From positions 558,001 through 622,000 of the forward strand of contig NW_020194518.1 of the NCBI RefSeq assembly GCF_002865645.1: a stretch of 64,000 nt of DNA, given 5' to 3'. Shown one piece after another: positions 46,801 to 58,353 of the stretch. Below the pieces are notes generated by a model that was given only the letters and a program-made list of their open reading frames with translations, made no database searches and was not told where the DNA came from. The position numbers were made by a program, and so were the translations under genes. Position 1 is the stretch's first letter. Each line of letters starts with the position of its first letter. Source of the stretch: Hyaloscypha bicolor E (taxonomy: Eukaryota > Ascomycota > Leotiomycetes > Helotiales > Hyaloscyphaceae).

Positions 46801-48053
46801 ATGGGAAAATCCTCGAAAGACAAGCGTGATGCTTACTACAGACTCGCAAAGGAGCAAGGATGGCGCGCACGGAGTGCCTTCAAACTCCTTCAGCTCGATG
46901 AAGGTACAACCAGCTATAACTCTCAATCGACCACCAACTAACTAATACTGCAGAATTCGACCTCTTTGCCGATGTAACACGAGTGGTAGATCTCTGCGCA
47001 GCGCCCGGAAGCTGGAGCCAGGTCTTATCTAGGGTCTTGATCAAAGGAGAGAAATTCGGACGTTCAGCATGGGAAGACAAGCAGGAGGTGTTGCGACAAC
47101 AAATGCTCAAGATTTCCGGCGACAACACCGAGACTGAAGAAGCAAACGATGAGGTGGAAGACAAATCTGAAAAGGAGCCTGAACTCAAACCTCGAAAAGA
47201 TGTCAAAATCGTTGCAATCGACCTACAGCCTATGAGCCCTCTCGAAGGCATCACGACCCTCCGCGCCGACATCACGCACCCCGCAACGGTACCCCTCCTC
47301 CTGCGCGCTCTTGACCCTACTTACGACCCCGAATCCAAGTCCCAGCATGCCTCACATCCCGTCGACCTCGTCCTATCAGACGGCGCGCCAGACGTCACCG
47401 GCCTGCATGATCTCGACATCTACGTGCAATCACAACTCCTCTTCGCCGCCCTCAACCTCGCACTCTGCGTCCTACGCCCTGGAGGGAAATTCGTTGCCAA
47501 GATATTCCGAGGCAGGAATGTGGATCTCTTATACGCACAACTGAAGATATTTTTCGAGAGAGTGGTTGTTGCGAAACCGCGGTCCAGTCGCGCGAGCAGT
47601 GTCGAGGCCTTTATCGTCTGCTTGAACTTCTCTCCTCCGGGGGGGTTTAAAGCTAGTCTTGAAGAGCCATTGGGTGTTGGAGACAAGCTGCCGAATATGG
47701 TTATGGCGAGAGTACGACAGGAGCCGATCATTGCTCGTACGTTCTTGCAAGACCCAAGTACTGGGTCCTGGTCTGGGTGTAAAGCCAAACCTCCCTTGGT
47801 TCAGAATGAGGATGGCGTGTTCGAGCTCAGTCTTTCTGAGGATGAAGAAGACGCGAGGCAGAATGGGAGGTGGATTGCTCCCTTCCTGGCTTGTGGGGAT
47901 CTCTCTGCTTTTGATGCAGATGCTTCGTATCATTTATCAAAAGACAGAGTCACTCTGGATCCCGTGCAGCCTCCGACTGCACCTCCATACAAGCGCGCTC
48001 TCGAGATGAGGAAGGCTGCTGGAGGGGCCTATGGGAAGACAAACCTGAAGTGA
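46801..48053 (+). CDS. TRM7: tRNA 2'-O-ribose methyltransferase Trm7 (FtsJ family)
   Basis: Two exons, 46801-46903 and 46954-48053, with a 50-nt intron, give 400 residues. It opens [20 protein letters not shown], the signature start of Trm7/FTSJ1. The SAM site is [15 protein letters not shown]. The K-D-K-E catalytic tetrad can be placed: Lys in [11 protein letters not shown], Asp in [10 protein letters not shown], Lys in [10 protein letters not shown] and Glu in SSVEAFIV. Trm7 methylates the ribose at positions 32 and 34 of tRNA anticodon loops with partner proteins in the cytoplasm. Between motifs there is a fungal-type acidic insertion (about 77-110) and a long C-terminal extension, so the protein is longer than the yeast one. 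It looks intact. Confidence 0.95.
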
Positions 48054-48369
48054 TCATTGCCACAAGTGTTTGATTTAAAGCGGGCATAGCGCGGCGTTCG
48101 GCAAACTATGGGATAGAAAGAAGGTCGTCATTGTTCAATTTCACACCTTAGTCCCATCAAGTCATCAAGTGAGACCTCCAGTGAAGATGAAATGAAGTAT
48201 CTTCCGGATATGCTACCAAGAGATATATGTACTTGTCTAAAAGGAATAAGCACCCAACGATAGTCAGTGCCGAAAAACGACCACCAACTCCAATCAAACT
48301 TGCTCCAAGTTTGTGGTTGGAAGTATGCTACCATAACCAATTTTTCCTCCCACCCTCCAACATGCTGTA
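48054..48369. other. intergenic between convergent genes
   Basis: 316 bp between the TRM7 stop and the carrier stop. It holds the two 3' ends and nothing else is recognised. Confidence 0.5.
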
Positions 48370-49445
48370 TCACTTCGTGATGAAGCCAAGGTAGTCGGCC
48401 ACGATTAAAGTTACCATCCTATTTACTTGCGTCAGAAACACGGTTCGTCAATTCAAGAAAGGGGAACTCACGCATGCGGTGCAATCCTCACGTAGTACGT
48501 ACTAAACCCCCTATAAAACCTCAACAGCCCCTCATCCCTCGCTACCTTCTTAAAGCAATCCATCATCCCCTTATACGGCAGCGATCCATCTGGCGCCTTC
48601 TGCTGTTTCTGCAACCTCGTCTTCACAAAGTCAAACGGCAGACTGAAGAAACTCGCAAAGAAGCCCGCCACGGCACTCGCCGTCAAAGTCTGCGCCCTCG
48701 CCGACATGGACGTATCCTTCAAGCGCTGCTTCGCCTCCGAGAAGAAGGCCAATTGGCCGAAGTTCAGGGCCATGGCTCGCACAACTGTTGGCGCGGCACC
48801 GGCCCAGAGAGCACCGACTCCTTCGGACTTTGCAATGCTGCTCAAGGCGTCGATGACGGATTTGTAGTTCTTCCTTTGCGCTGCGGGCTTTAGACCGTCG
48901 GATTGCATACGGATGAGAGCCAGGTCTGCGGGGTTGCCAATCATTGCTGCCAGACCACCGGCTGATAGACCAGCTGCTGCGCGCTCTCTGAAGCCAATCT
49001 GATTGCCCTTCTCTTTCGCCCGCACGGTGAGCGAATTCATAAACGTGTCAAAGAAGCCAAGTCGAGCGGTTGTGTAGACCGCTTGCCGGAGGAGACCTGC
49101 TGAGAGGCCAGTGTAGAGATCCATTACTTTGCCCTGGGCGAGAATTTCCCTCGTCACTGATATGGGTGTTGGTTTTGGGCCCGTCCTGGCGCCCTCGCCG
49201 GCGAGCTGGAGACGCACTTTGATCATGTCGATCGGCTGGATGACTGTTGTTGCTACCATGCCTGCCGCCCCGCCGTTTATGAATGGGAGAGCGCCGCGCA
49301 TGAACGGGGTGTGCAGGAAGTCATTTTTGGCAGCTATGGGGTCCGCCTTTGCGGTGTCTGCGATCCGCTTTGTGGCATCCATTGCCTCGGACGTCTTGTT
49401 CCGCGCTGCTTCAGCGGCTTGCTTGATGGAATTGGTGGTAGACAT
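48370..49445 (-). CDS. mitochondrial 2-oxoglutarate/malate carrier (SLC25A11 type)
   Basis: Two exons, 49445-48472 and 48418-48370, with a 53-nt intron, give 340 residues. The three repeats of the mitochondrial carrier family are visible through their PxD/ExxKxR-type motifs: QPIDMIKVRLQ, NPADLALIRMQ and LPFDFVKTRLQ. The sequences YTGLSAGLLRQAVYTTARLG and IRMQSDG match the oxoglutarate carrier subgroup rather than dicarboxylate or ADP/ATP carriers. It has a longer N-terminal Ala/Lys-rich extension (about 45 residues) than the animal protein. It exchanges 2-oxoglutarate for malate across the inner mitochondrial membrane. The last 16 residues come from the small second exon (MVTLIVADYLGFITK). 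Confidence 0.9.
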
Positions 49446-52400
49446 CGAGGGGGAGGAGATGGAGGAGGAGGAGGGGTGGTAGATGATAGTTAGGTCGAGC
49501 AGCTTGATGGCTATCGCCAGGGGAGAAAGCTGTTAGCCAGCCGAGCTTTGGTGGGAGAAAAAGAGACGCGGAGGACATGTTGAGAATATGAATGGATGTG
49601 TTTTGCTGAGCGTTGAAACTGGGAATGCAGCCCTGGTGAGAGGTGGGGCGCAACAGCAGGTTGATTGGCCTTGCCGCGCAGCATTGGGACGCGGGAGACG
49701 AGAATGGTATATGAAAAGCACCGAGACACGGCGGGATCGGACGGAGAAACAGAGAGATAGCCTTGGTAATTGAAGCAAGAGACGACAGAGGAATGGCCGA
49801 AGGGTCAACTCACTTGCGGTTGTCGCACTGGCACTCGCCGGTCCTTTCCTACCGAGCGCTCTGTCGCGTGGGTGATTGGTCTGACGTGGACTTGGACGTG
49901 GACTGGGGTTTATGAACCGAGAAGGTCTCAGGGGATGCTGCAGCCTTGTTTAGTGCGGCCGTGGGGGCATGGACGAAGTCGTCGACGAGATGGGCTCTGG
50001 TGTTGTTGATGAGGGAATAAAAAGGCGCGCGGTCAGAATAGAATTAAATATGTGCCTGTTGTGTTTTGCAGTGGTGGTGGGTGGCACTGGTGAGCAAAAG
50101 CCCTTCCCGTTGGCCCTTTGAGGGCATGCTTCCGTTGGAGGAGATGCGGGGTTGCCAGGCACGAGACATGGCCTGCGCAGGCTGGATGTTTGGGATCCAA
50201 AGGATTGCCATTGCGCTGACTGGATGCCGGGCCCGGGGAGGCAGGTCAATACACAAAGTGCGTTGGACGGAGAAGCCCGATCACCGCGCACACCCCTTCG
50301 CCCTGGAGAGCGATCAGGTGTTGGAGAGGCACGCCGCTGATGAGGAGGAGGGAGGGGGAGGAGGAAGGGGAGGAGGAGGAGGAGGAGCAGGAGAGGAAGA
50401 GGGCATCCCGATGGCCCTCCCTCTTCTCCGAGCAGACGGGAGGAGACCCCCGAGCAGCGAGAGGCTTCGTGAGCCGTGACGGCCATGGCCATGGCGACAT
50501 CTTAGAAGTACTTCCACCGTCGGTTGAACTGATTGACTGCATTGGCTCTCGTGCAGCTGGGTTACACGAGAGCAAAGCTGGACAGGACCTCATCCTTGCC
50601 ACTGTCTGGACTATCACTCTCACACTCGCTGACACGGTGGACGAGTTCATTCTGCCGCTGTGTGATCCGCTGAGGCTCCCTCGTGAAGCACTCGATGCTG
50701 TGTCCTCCGGTCTGCTCGTTGCCACGAGCATCTAGCACCCAGCACCCAGCATCCAGCATCTCGCATTGACGCTGGTTGTCATGGTTCCGTCTGTTATGGT
50801 GAAATGCGGGGTAAAAGATAAGCACTGCTTATCGCACCAAGGGAGCGCGGCCGGCGTCGATCGAGTTGGCGTGCAGCAGCTTCTTCCGTGTTGAAGGGAC
50901 GAAGAGTCGAAGGGTCGATCCTCACTGAGCAGTGAAGTATCTTATTGTTTTTGTCCCAAGTGCCTTCTCATGTACAGTACGCTACCGCTCCGCTCCAGTT
51001 GCTGACCCAACATCCTGCCAAACAGTTCACCACGAGTTCACAACTCATGGACAGACCCGCACGTGCTTCTGATCGATCTCGGTTTGGGGCCATGGCTTGG
51101 CGTTTCCCGCCGCCTTGCTGTCACTCATCGGCCGGATTCTGTCTAGCTCCAAACTCGCTGCTCGTCCTCAATGCCTCGTCCGCCTCCAATTCCTTCTTGC
51201 CTTCCGGTCCCTTTTCGTGGTACCTAGGTGCTTTGAGACGAGACTTGTTTCTCTGTCACATTTGTCCGAGGTTGTCTCGAGTTTCATTTCCGCCGGCGGG
51301 TTGTATCGGATGAATCCAGGCGGAGCGCCCCACTCCTACCCGTGCAGTCACGTGATGACCTCAACAATCCACGTTCAAGGAGGCCAAAAGCAAAAAAAAG
51401 GGGGGGGGGAGGGGGAGGGGCATGATAAGCTGTTGCTTCACGGCCATTCTTCAATGCCAGGGGACTGCACCAGATTTCGAGCGAAATCGGTGCCTAGTTC
51501 CAAGTCCACCTCTACAGCAAGCGGCTGTTTGTGCCGGCACCCCTGAAGCCCCCCACGGACTTCCTACTTCAAGCAAACTTGTGGACGATGCCAATTCAAC
51601 TTCAAACGCCTCCCCTTGGAATGGTATGCTGCGATCTAAGGGTCGGACGAGCCAGACACGAGCATATCGACCATGTGGTAATTGCAGAATGGAAGAGGAC
51701 AAGCCTGCACACTGTACTCTCGCCCTCCATCATACTTCCTTCCTTTCAAGTCTCTCTTGTTGTTGGTTTACTGCCAACCTACGCTGACTAGGCAGCATGT
51801 CATGCCTTGAGAAGGCACGTCCTCATAGCAAGCGCTATCCGTGGACCGATGCTTTGTAAATGAACCAGTCTTGCCCAGAAACGTTGGGGAAGCACACACA
51901 AGTTGGCCTTGGAGAGCCTTCACCGCCCCGGAGAGCCTTCACGTCCCAAAGGAGAGCGAGATCCTCCTATTGCAAATCGGTTCCCTGGTCAACAATCTGG
52001 AAATCATGATCCCCATGCGCGAAATCTAGGCACAAGTGATGCCTCCGTTAAGAATTGACCGATCTTCAAGGTCACAGGGTCACGTTCTACCATTCACCGT
52101 TGACATTGTGGTTATTGGAGTTGCAGCAGTGTAACAGTTTTGTTGGCAATATTGTTGGTTTTAACATCAAGCGATTCGCTGGCTTCTTCCCCGGCCAGCG
52201 TGCAGCATGGCAATGCAACCAAAACATCGGGCTTTGTGCACTAATCCGGGTTGATGGAGTTTCGCATTGCGCCATGCCGAGATCAAAGATGCCGGCCCGT
52301 ATGGGTCAGTGTTCCGGTTCGGCCTGCAGTTCGGTGCAGCAAAACATGTTGGGGCGTATATCAACCAATGCCAACAGCAGCATTGGAAAGCACGATTCAT

Positions 52401-52723
52401 TGCAGCCCAAGCAGCCTGTACGATGCCTCATAGAGGAGACAGTACCTCGAATTGCTGCGGACTTCAGTGGTGAGATGGCAGATGTCAGACAGGCAGCTAG
52501 GCCCTGGTAAGAAGCCTGACGACCCAAGTATGCGGGCATTCAGAGTAATTCACCTTCTCCATGGTGTCCCATAGATGAAAGGTAGGTGTTGTTTCCCCGT
52601 TCTCTTATTCAATTTGAACAGAGTTTTCATCCTCAAATTTTCGAACCATCTTGCAGTTTTCCAAGAATTAATTTTCCATGTTTACGATTACTTGCTGCAC
52701 ATCTCTTGCTCCGAAACACCACC
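49446..52723. other. 3.3-kb gene-free interval
   Basis: Separates the divergently transcribed carrier and MCT-type genes. It contains a pyrimidine/purine-biased stretch at about 50337-50400 (GGAGGAGGAGG-type), a G-rich run at about 51391-51420, and a tandem CCCAGCA-like repeat at 50735-50758. Many frames are open on both strands because of the composition, but none matches a family. It may hold long promoters or untranslated RNA; nothing specific can be assigned. Confidence 0.4.
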
Positions 52724-54221
52724 ATGGATTCTAGCCGCTCCAGTCAGCGGCCTACGACCAGCCAAAAGCCTCTCGGAGTTTCGACAGAGACTGACATTGA
52801 GACGGGACCTCGAGAAGTCCGCTCCTCTCTTGGTTCTCAGGGGGGTGTCGTCGTTAGCGAAGACAGTTTGAAACTACCAAAAGTAGATGGAGGAAAAGAT
52901 GCCTGGTTGTTTCTTGTGGGCTGTTTTGTATTTGAAGCTTTAGTTTGGGGTAGCATCCGTATACAGATTGAAGGGCCAAATCGCTGACGTTCTCGCAGGT
53001 TTCCCCTTTTCTTTTGGTGTTTTCGAAACGTACTACACAAACAACCTCCCCTTTTCACAACACCCGAGTGGCATTGCTGCAATCGGTACCTGCTCTTCAG
53101 GAGGCATGTATCTCATTGCGCCTCTCACGCTGTACATCCTCGAGGCGTGGCCGTCCCTTCGTCGTTTATCGTCTATTTTCGGTCTCACCATTGTTGTTAC
53201 AGCGCTCATCGCATCGAGCTTCTCCACTCAAGTCTGCCACCTCATTCTCACGTAAGGTTGCTTGTACGCAATCGGTGGGAGTTTCCTCTATGCACCAACA
53301 ATGTTCTACCTCGACGAATGGTTCATAAACAAAAAGGGCCTCGCATTTGGAATAATGTGGGCAGGAGTCGGAACAGTACGCTCCCCATCTCCTCTTTTGC
53401 CCCCCCAATGCTAACAAAAACCCCAGTCCGGCGTCATCTTCCCCTTCCTCCTAACCACTCTCCTCGACGCCCACGGCTTCGCAACCAGCCTCCGCGTCTG
53501 GGCCATTGCCATGCTAGTTCTTTGCCTGCCCCTAATCCACTTCGTGAAACCCCGGCTCCCCACACCGGCCCCCCCTCTTCTCCGCCAACCAATCTCCTAC
53601 GCCTTCCTCTTCACACGGACCCACGTCACTCTGCAACTCTGCAACATCCTCGAAGGGCTCGGTTTCTTCCTGCCGGCCATCTACCTCCCATCCTACGCCC
53701 AATCCCTTTCCCTGCAACCGATCGCCGGCACCGCGCTCCTCGCCACACTCAACATCTTCTCCGTGCTAGGATCGATCGGGATGGGATTTCTCTGCGACCG
53801 CCTCTGCGTTCACACCGTAATCGCAATCTCCACCGCGGGTGCAACACTCTCTGTCTTCCTTCTCTGGGGCTTGGCGACAGAGTTGCCGCTGCTGGTTGTG
53901 TTCGCAGCAACGTACGGCTTCTTCGCAGGCGGCTTCTCGGCGACTTGGGCGGGCATGATGAAGGAGGTTCAGAGGGTTAGTACGGGGGCGAGGATGGGGA
54001 CTTTGATGGGGTTGTTTGCGGCGGGGAGGGGCGTTGGTGCGGTGTTGAGTGGGCCGGTTAGCGAGGTGCTTATGAGAAAGGATCATTTAGGGGGAGGTGG
54101 GGAGGATGGACGGGGAGCGAGATTTGGATATGGGACGAGGTATGGGGTTTTGATTGTTTTTACGGGTGTTAGTGCGGGTTTTGGGTTGCTTTGCTTTGGG
54201 GCTAAAAGGAGGGTTGTTTGA
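52724..54221 (+). pseudogene. MFS monocarboxylate-transporter-like protein with a premature stop
   Basis: Exons 52724-52949, 52999-53375 and 53427-54221 give 465 codons plus stop with the frame kept throughout, but codon 161 (53253-53255) is TAA in a position where the family carries Gln (ILT[Q]GCLYAIGGSFLYAP). Before it are GGKDAWLFLVGCFVFEALVW and GFPFSFGVFETYY, the typical TM1 region of fungal MCT-type permeases. After it the sequence continues normally to the C-terminus (FSATWAGMMKEVQR, then FAAGRGVGAVLSGPVSE). Twelve helices are recognisable. The stop is a CAA-to-TAA (CpA-to-TpA) change, the kind RIP makes. No intron solution removes it without deleting TM5. Unless the stop is read through, the product ends after four helices. 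The substrate is unknown. Confidence 0.85.
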
Positions 54222-54479
54222 TGGGTTTGCTGATGTTTGCGGATGAGGTTGGTATACTTGTGGTGCTGAAGTGTGTGTGGGTTTGGTTCTTTGACCAGCC
54301 AGCCTTGGTAGTCCAGTGTGCATTATGTCATCTCTTGGGCTGTGATTCTTATGACCTTATCAGTGAGTTACTCGACTTTGGGCTTCGAAAATGTAGCTGT
54401 ATAACGAAGCAACAGATATGATAATAAGAAGTGCCGGGTCTGAAGTGATCCAACAACAAGTATAAGGTAGAATGATTAA

Positions 54480-55274
54480 CGTTTTTATATGCGAGCACCT
54501 AGTGCAAGTAAAGGTATCCTCCTCTTCAGCCATAACATCTAGCTCCGGCAGAGCATTTTCGCTACGACTTGCTAAACCCCTCCCAAGTGCTCCAAATGAA
54601 GCATAGCCAATGTACGAATCCTTCTGGGAAGAAGAAGCAATATCTGCTACCATGGCATTGCCCAAAGCTACGGTGCCACTATTACCACTGCTCTAAAGAC
54701 AGAGTAGCACCATCAGGGCTGCATAGCTGTCCTAGAGAGAAAGACTAATATTTGCTATTATGTATACCGCGAAGGAGATGAGATACGCCAGCCGTTGACC
54801 AGCTACATCTGAAATAGGCCCTACCACTGTAGGGGCCAGACCTATGAATATTAGGTAGACCGTGATAGTGAGATTGGTTAAGCCGTATGATACGTTCAGG
54901 TCGTGGGAAAGGTCGTTGACTGCGGGATAACTATTGTAAACAATAATATGAGGCCCAGTGTAATCTTGGTGCTTGGTAAAGCAACAAGCAGCTCGAATGT
55001 GAACTTCAATAAGCTATGGCTCAAGAAGGAATACAAGAGGAGGGTACCAGACGATTTGAAATACTGATTCAATATTTGTAGTTAGGGGAGACAAAAATGC
55101 TGCCAGACTTCCAAGTATAACAATCAACACTGTTTCCTTCTTGCTGAAAATTGACCAAGGCACTTCCGAAGGTGATCGAGAAAGTGGTTCGCCATTTGCA
55201 ATTGATTGTCTCTCTTCTGATTTTTGAGGTGAGTGATCGATAGGGAGTCCATCATGCTGCGCTTGCCCAGACAT
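54480..55274 (-). pseudogene. truncated MFS multidrug (DHA1) transporter pseudogene
   Basis: Starts with an intact N-terminus (MSGQAQHDGLPIDHSPQKSE) and a first helix (ETVLIVILGSLAAFLSPLTT). After a gap that could be a 118-nt intron it reads YPAVNDLSHDLNVSYGLTNL and VGPISDVAGQRLAYLISF (motif A region), then AVYIIANISLSL. Two Gln codons have become TAG (at 54732-54734 and 54693-54695). It continues ALGNAMVADIASSSQKDSYI and then diverges and stops near 54480, losing about two thirds of the protein. The downstream half is not seen in the spacer before the MCT-type gene. Confidence 0.75.
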
Positions 55275-55949
55275 AGCTACAAATCAAACAGAACGACGAC
55301 AATGGCTGAGAATATATACAGTGAACGTATTGAAGGAGCGACATTCTGTGAGAGAATGATTGGAAGAAGAATATGCGGTAAGGAAAGAGACTCTTAAACT
55401 GTTTCGTGATTGAGAAAGCACCGCGATTAGTAACATCGGCTCCTCAGGACCGCGATTTCGGGGTGTTTGCAGGGGGGGCCTACAGATACGGCGCCGTGTC
55501 CGCTTCCGATGCTGTATCAAATATGTGTATTAAATTCCTATTTCTTCCAAATACAGATGAATAATATTTTGCCTGCGCCCAGCTTTCTCTGTGGGAAAAG
55601 ACTCAGAAGGTCCGCAGAAGAGGGATGCCTCAGAGTTACTAGACCTGAAGGTCATTTGCTCCGATCACTAGGCCTTACCTAATTGGAATTCTTGCAAAGA
55701 ATGGTAGCCATTGGAATCCGTGAAGGTAATGAAGAAAGAGCCGAAAATGCACACATAATTTTTTGGGGGATAAGTCCATGGAGAGGGGGCACTAACCCAC
55801 TCCCCGCTTGCGAATTCTGAAAGGAGCGCAAGTCATCTCATTCATAGCACTGCTTGAAAACCCATGCCAATATCGAAACCCAATTTACATACAATCTGCA
55901 ATCAACCTTCCGAGCCTCCCTTTGAACTTAACTTCTCCCGTCGCTCTTC
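55275..55949. other. intergenic between the MFS pseudogene and PEX11
   Basis: 675 bp. No gene was seen. It holds the former promoter of the pseudogene and the 3' end of PEX11. Confidence 0.45.
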
Positions 55950-56711
55950 TCATGCGGTCTTCTTCCATTGTGTGTAAACTCCGATCAAACTGCTCACGGT
56001 TCCCGCAAGACCAACAAATCCATCATCAAAGTTCGTCAAGCCAATCGCCGACGTAGGAACGGTAAGATCGCAGAGGTCAGATACAAGTTGGAGATTTATC
56101 GCAGCACGCTCCCTGAAACATAATTGTTAACAAACCATTTGACATGTGAAGCATGTGGGGCCTTCATACTTCTCAATCCTCTTGCTTGCAACAACGTCTT
56201 CTCCCTCCTTCTTATCAAGCCTGGCTGCTTGTTGTCGTAAATTGTAAAGAGAATAAGCGCCAGAGACGGTGCTGAACAAAAGTCCAATCATCCAACATCT
56301 GTAGGCCTCTCTCTGCAGCCTCTGCGTCGCGGGGCTTTTCCTGATACCAGCAGCATCCAAAACTGTAACCGCATCGAAGGTGAGATATCCCGCATAGCCC
56401 AACTGTCTGCCGACAGCACAGTATTTAACCACGGGGTCCAAAGTCTTGGAGTCCGCTGCGATTGCTGCGGCTTTAAAATGCTCAACATTCTTGCCCACGC
56501 GCATCAACTTCCGCGCAAGTCCGAATTGCTTCTTGATTGCGTCAAAGGGGGCGATCTGCCCTGGCGTTCCATTTGTGCGGAATAGGTACCAGGCGTAGAA
56601 TCGGGAGAAGTATTGGAGGGTTCGTAGGAGCTTATCCCTTCCAACTGTTGTGGAGACGAATTTGAGATAATGGGCCACCGAAGGGTGGTAGACCAGCGTA
56701 TCTGCGACCAT
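55950..56711 (-). CDS. PEX11: peroxisomal membrane protein Pex11
   Basis: Exons 56711-56170 and 56112-55950 with a 57-nt intron (GTATGA...TTTCAG, branch site GTTAAC) give 234 residues, the usual length. The start MVADTLVYHPSVAHYLKFVS is the conserved N-terminus. The amphipathic membrane-bending helix region (GRDKLLRTLQYFSRFYAWYL) is intact. The second exon supplies ERAAINLQLVSDLCDLTVPT and the C-terminal hydrophobic segment (GFVGLAGTVSSLIGVY). Without splicing the frame would end 17 codons early. Pex11 elongates and divides peroxisomes. Confidence 0.95.
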
Positions 56712-57018
56712 TTTGAAAGACTAGTTGGGGTGATAGAAAGGAAAGAAAGTTGGAAGGAAGAAAGGAAAGTGGGTTCTCAGGGGTTTTGTTGCAGAAATTG
56801 ATTGCTTGTGAAGTGCCGGCAGTTCATGTGAAGGGGCCGAGGTTGGAGATTCCCGAAATGATCGAAAATGAGGCATCAATAATCACGGTCACGTTACTTC
56901 GTGCTGAAGACCTCATTTCGTCGCGTCGACCTGAATCTCGACGCAGAATCCGCCCCCCCTTTTCATCGCCTCCAAACAACTTGCAAACCAGCGTACCAGA
57001 CCATTGTCAGACTTCAAC
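56712..57018. promoter_or_regulatory. shared divergent promoter of PEX11 and the DNA glycosylase gene
   Basis: 307 bp between two divergent start codons. No recognised operator sites. Confidence 0.5.
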
Positions 57019-58353
57019 ATGCCTGAAATTGCGGAGGGTCAGTGTATTTCAGTCAGATTTTCAGAGCCATTGCTGATTTGACTCATTTAGTTGCTCGGAT
57101 TGTCCACTACATGAATAAGAGCCTCGTTGGCAAGACTCTCGCAACCGTTAAAGCCATAGATGACACGAATGTGTTTGGCAAGGTCGGTACAAGTGGAGCG
57201 GAGTTCCAGGACGCCTTGACGGGCAAGAAAGTCCTAGACGCTGGCCGTCAGGGGAAATATTTCTGGCAAGAAATCAGACTTATTCTACTGTTCTATATAA
57301 CTAATCTTCTTAAAGGCTTATCATGTCTTCGCCCCCGCATCCCGTCTTTCATCTAGGAATGACAGGTAACGATTCAAATTCATAGTACACAGCACGTGCT
57401 GATGTTTCAGGCTGGATCTACATCCGGGGCGAGCCATTGGCCCATTATCGGCCGAAAGAAGAGGAAAAGGAAGAAAAATGGCCACCGAAGTACTGGAAGT
57501 TTATTTTGGAAACTGACAGCAAGCCGAAGGTCGAAGCAGCATTTGCGGATGCGAGGAGATTTGGACGTATTCGACTTGTGAACTGCGCAGCTGAGAATAT
57601 CCGAAAGACGACGCCACTCAAAGAAAATGGACCGGATCCAACTGTCGACACCAATATTCTGACTGAAGGATGGTTGGAGCAGAAGATGAAGAGCAAGCAT
57701 GTGCCCGTCAAAGCCCTCTTATTGGATCAGGCAAATATTAGTGGGATCGGCAATTGGGTTGGGTGAGTAATTTGCAAAACCTGGAGTCTGAAACTTGTTA
57801 ACAACATATCAGTGATGAAATACTCTACAACGCCAAATTGCATCCCGAGCAGTATAGTGACACATTCTCCTCGGCTCAGCTAAAGCAACTTCACAAATCT
57901 ATCCTCTACATCTGCCAGACGGCTGTTGATTTGCTGGCGGATTCAAGCAAGTTCCCAGAAGAATGGCTATTCAAGCACCGTTGGGGAAAGGGGAAGAAAG
58001 ATTCGGTGGCCACTTTACCAAATGGAGCCAAGATCACGTTTCTCACTGTAGGTGGCAGGACAAGCTGTGTGATTCCCAGCGTACAGAAGAAGACAGGGGC
58101 GGTGGCTGGCGATGTGAAGGAGGTTGAGAACGGAGACGAAAAGCCTGCTGCGAAGAAGGCAGCCAAGAGCAATGGAACGAAGAAGAGAAAGGATGCTCCA
58201 AAGGTGGAGGAGGAGGATGCGGAGGAACAGGTGGAGGAGACGACTAAGAAGCTGAAGGGTACTAGCAGGGCTTTGACGAAGTCTACTAAGGTCAAGGAGG
58301 AGATCGTAGATTCGGGCCGTCGTCGTTCAGGGAGAGGGAGGCCAAAAGTATAA
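57019..58353 (+). CDS. formamidopyrimidine-DNA glycosylase (Fpg/Nei family)
   Basis: Five exons (57019-57037, 57091-57265, 57316-57365, 57411-57762, 57813-58353) encode 378 residues. The first exon encodes only MPEIAE plus one base; Pro2 and Glu3 are the catalytic residues of Fpg. Exons 2-3 join as GRQGKYFW|LIMSSPPHPV, which requires a GC donor (TTCTG|GCAAGA). The helix-two-turn-helix reads DQANISGIGNWVGDEILYNA. The C-terminus is a Lys/Glu-rich tail ending RRRSGRGRPKV, an AT-hook-like motif, in place of the bacterial zinc finger, as in plant and fungal members. It removes oxidised purines such as 8-oxoguanine and formamidopyrimidines in base-excision repair. Confidence 0.9.

Noticed and set aside
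49950..50492. 180-codon minus-strand frame with Leu/Pro runs
   Set aside because: Produced by a GAG/CTC-rich low-complexity tract; no start context or family support.
50340..50735. 131-codon Glu-rich frame
   Set aside because: Translation of the same GAG-rich repeat; no domain.
53147..53980. 277-codon frame overlapping the MCT-type gene
   Set aside because: Proline/histidine/arginine-rich shadow of the transporter in another frame.
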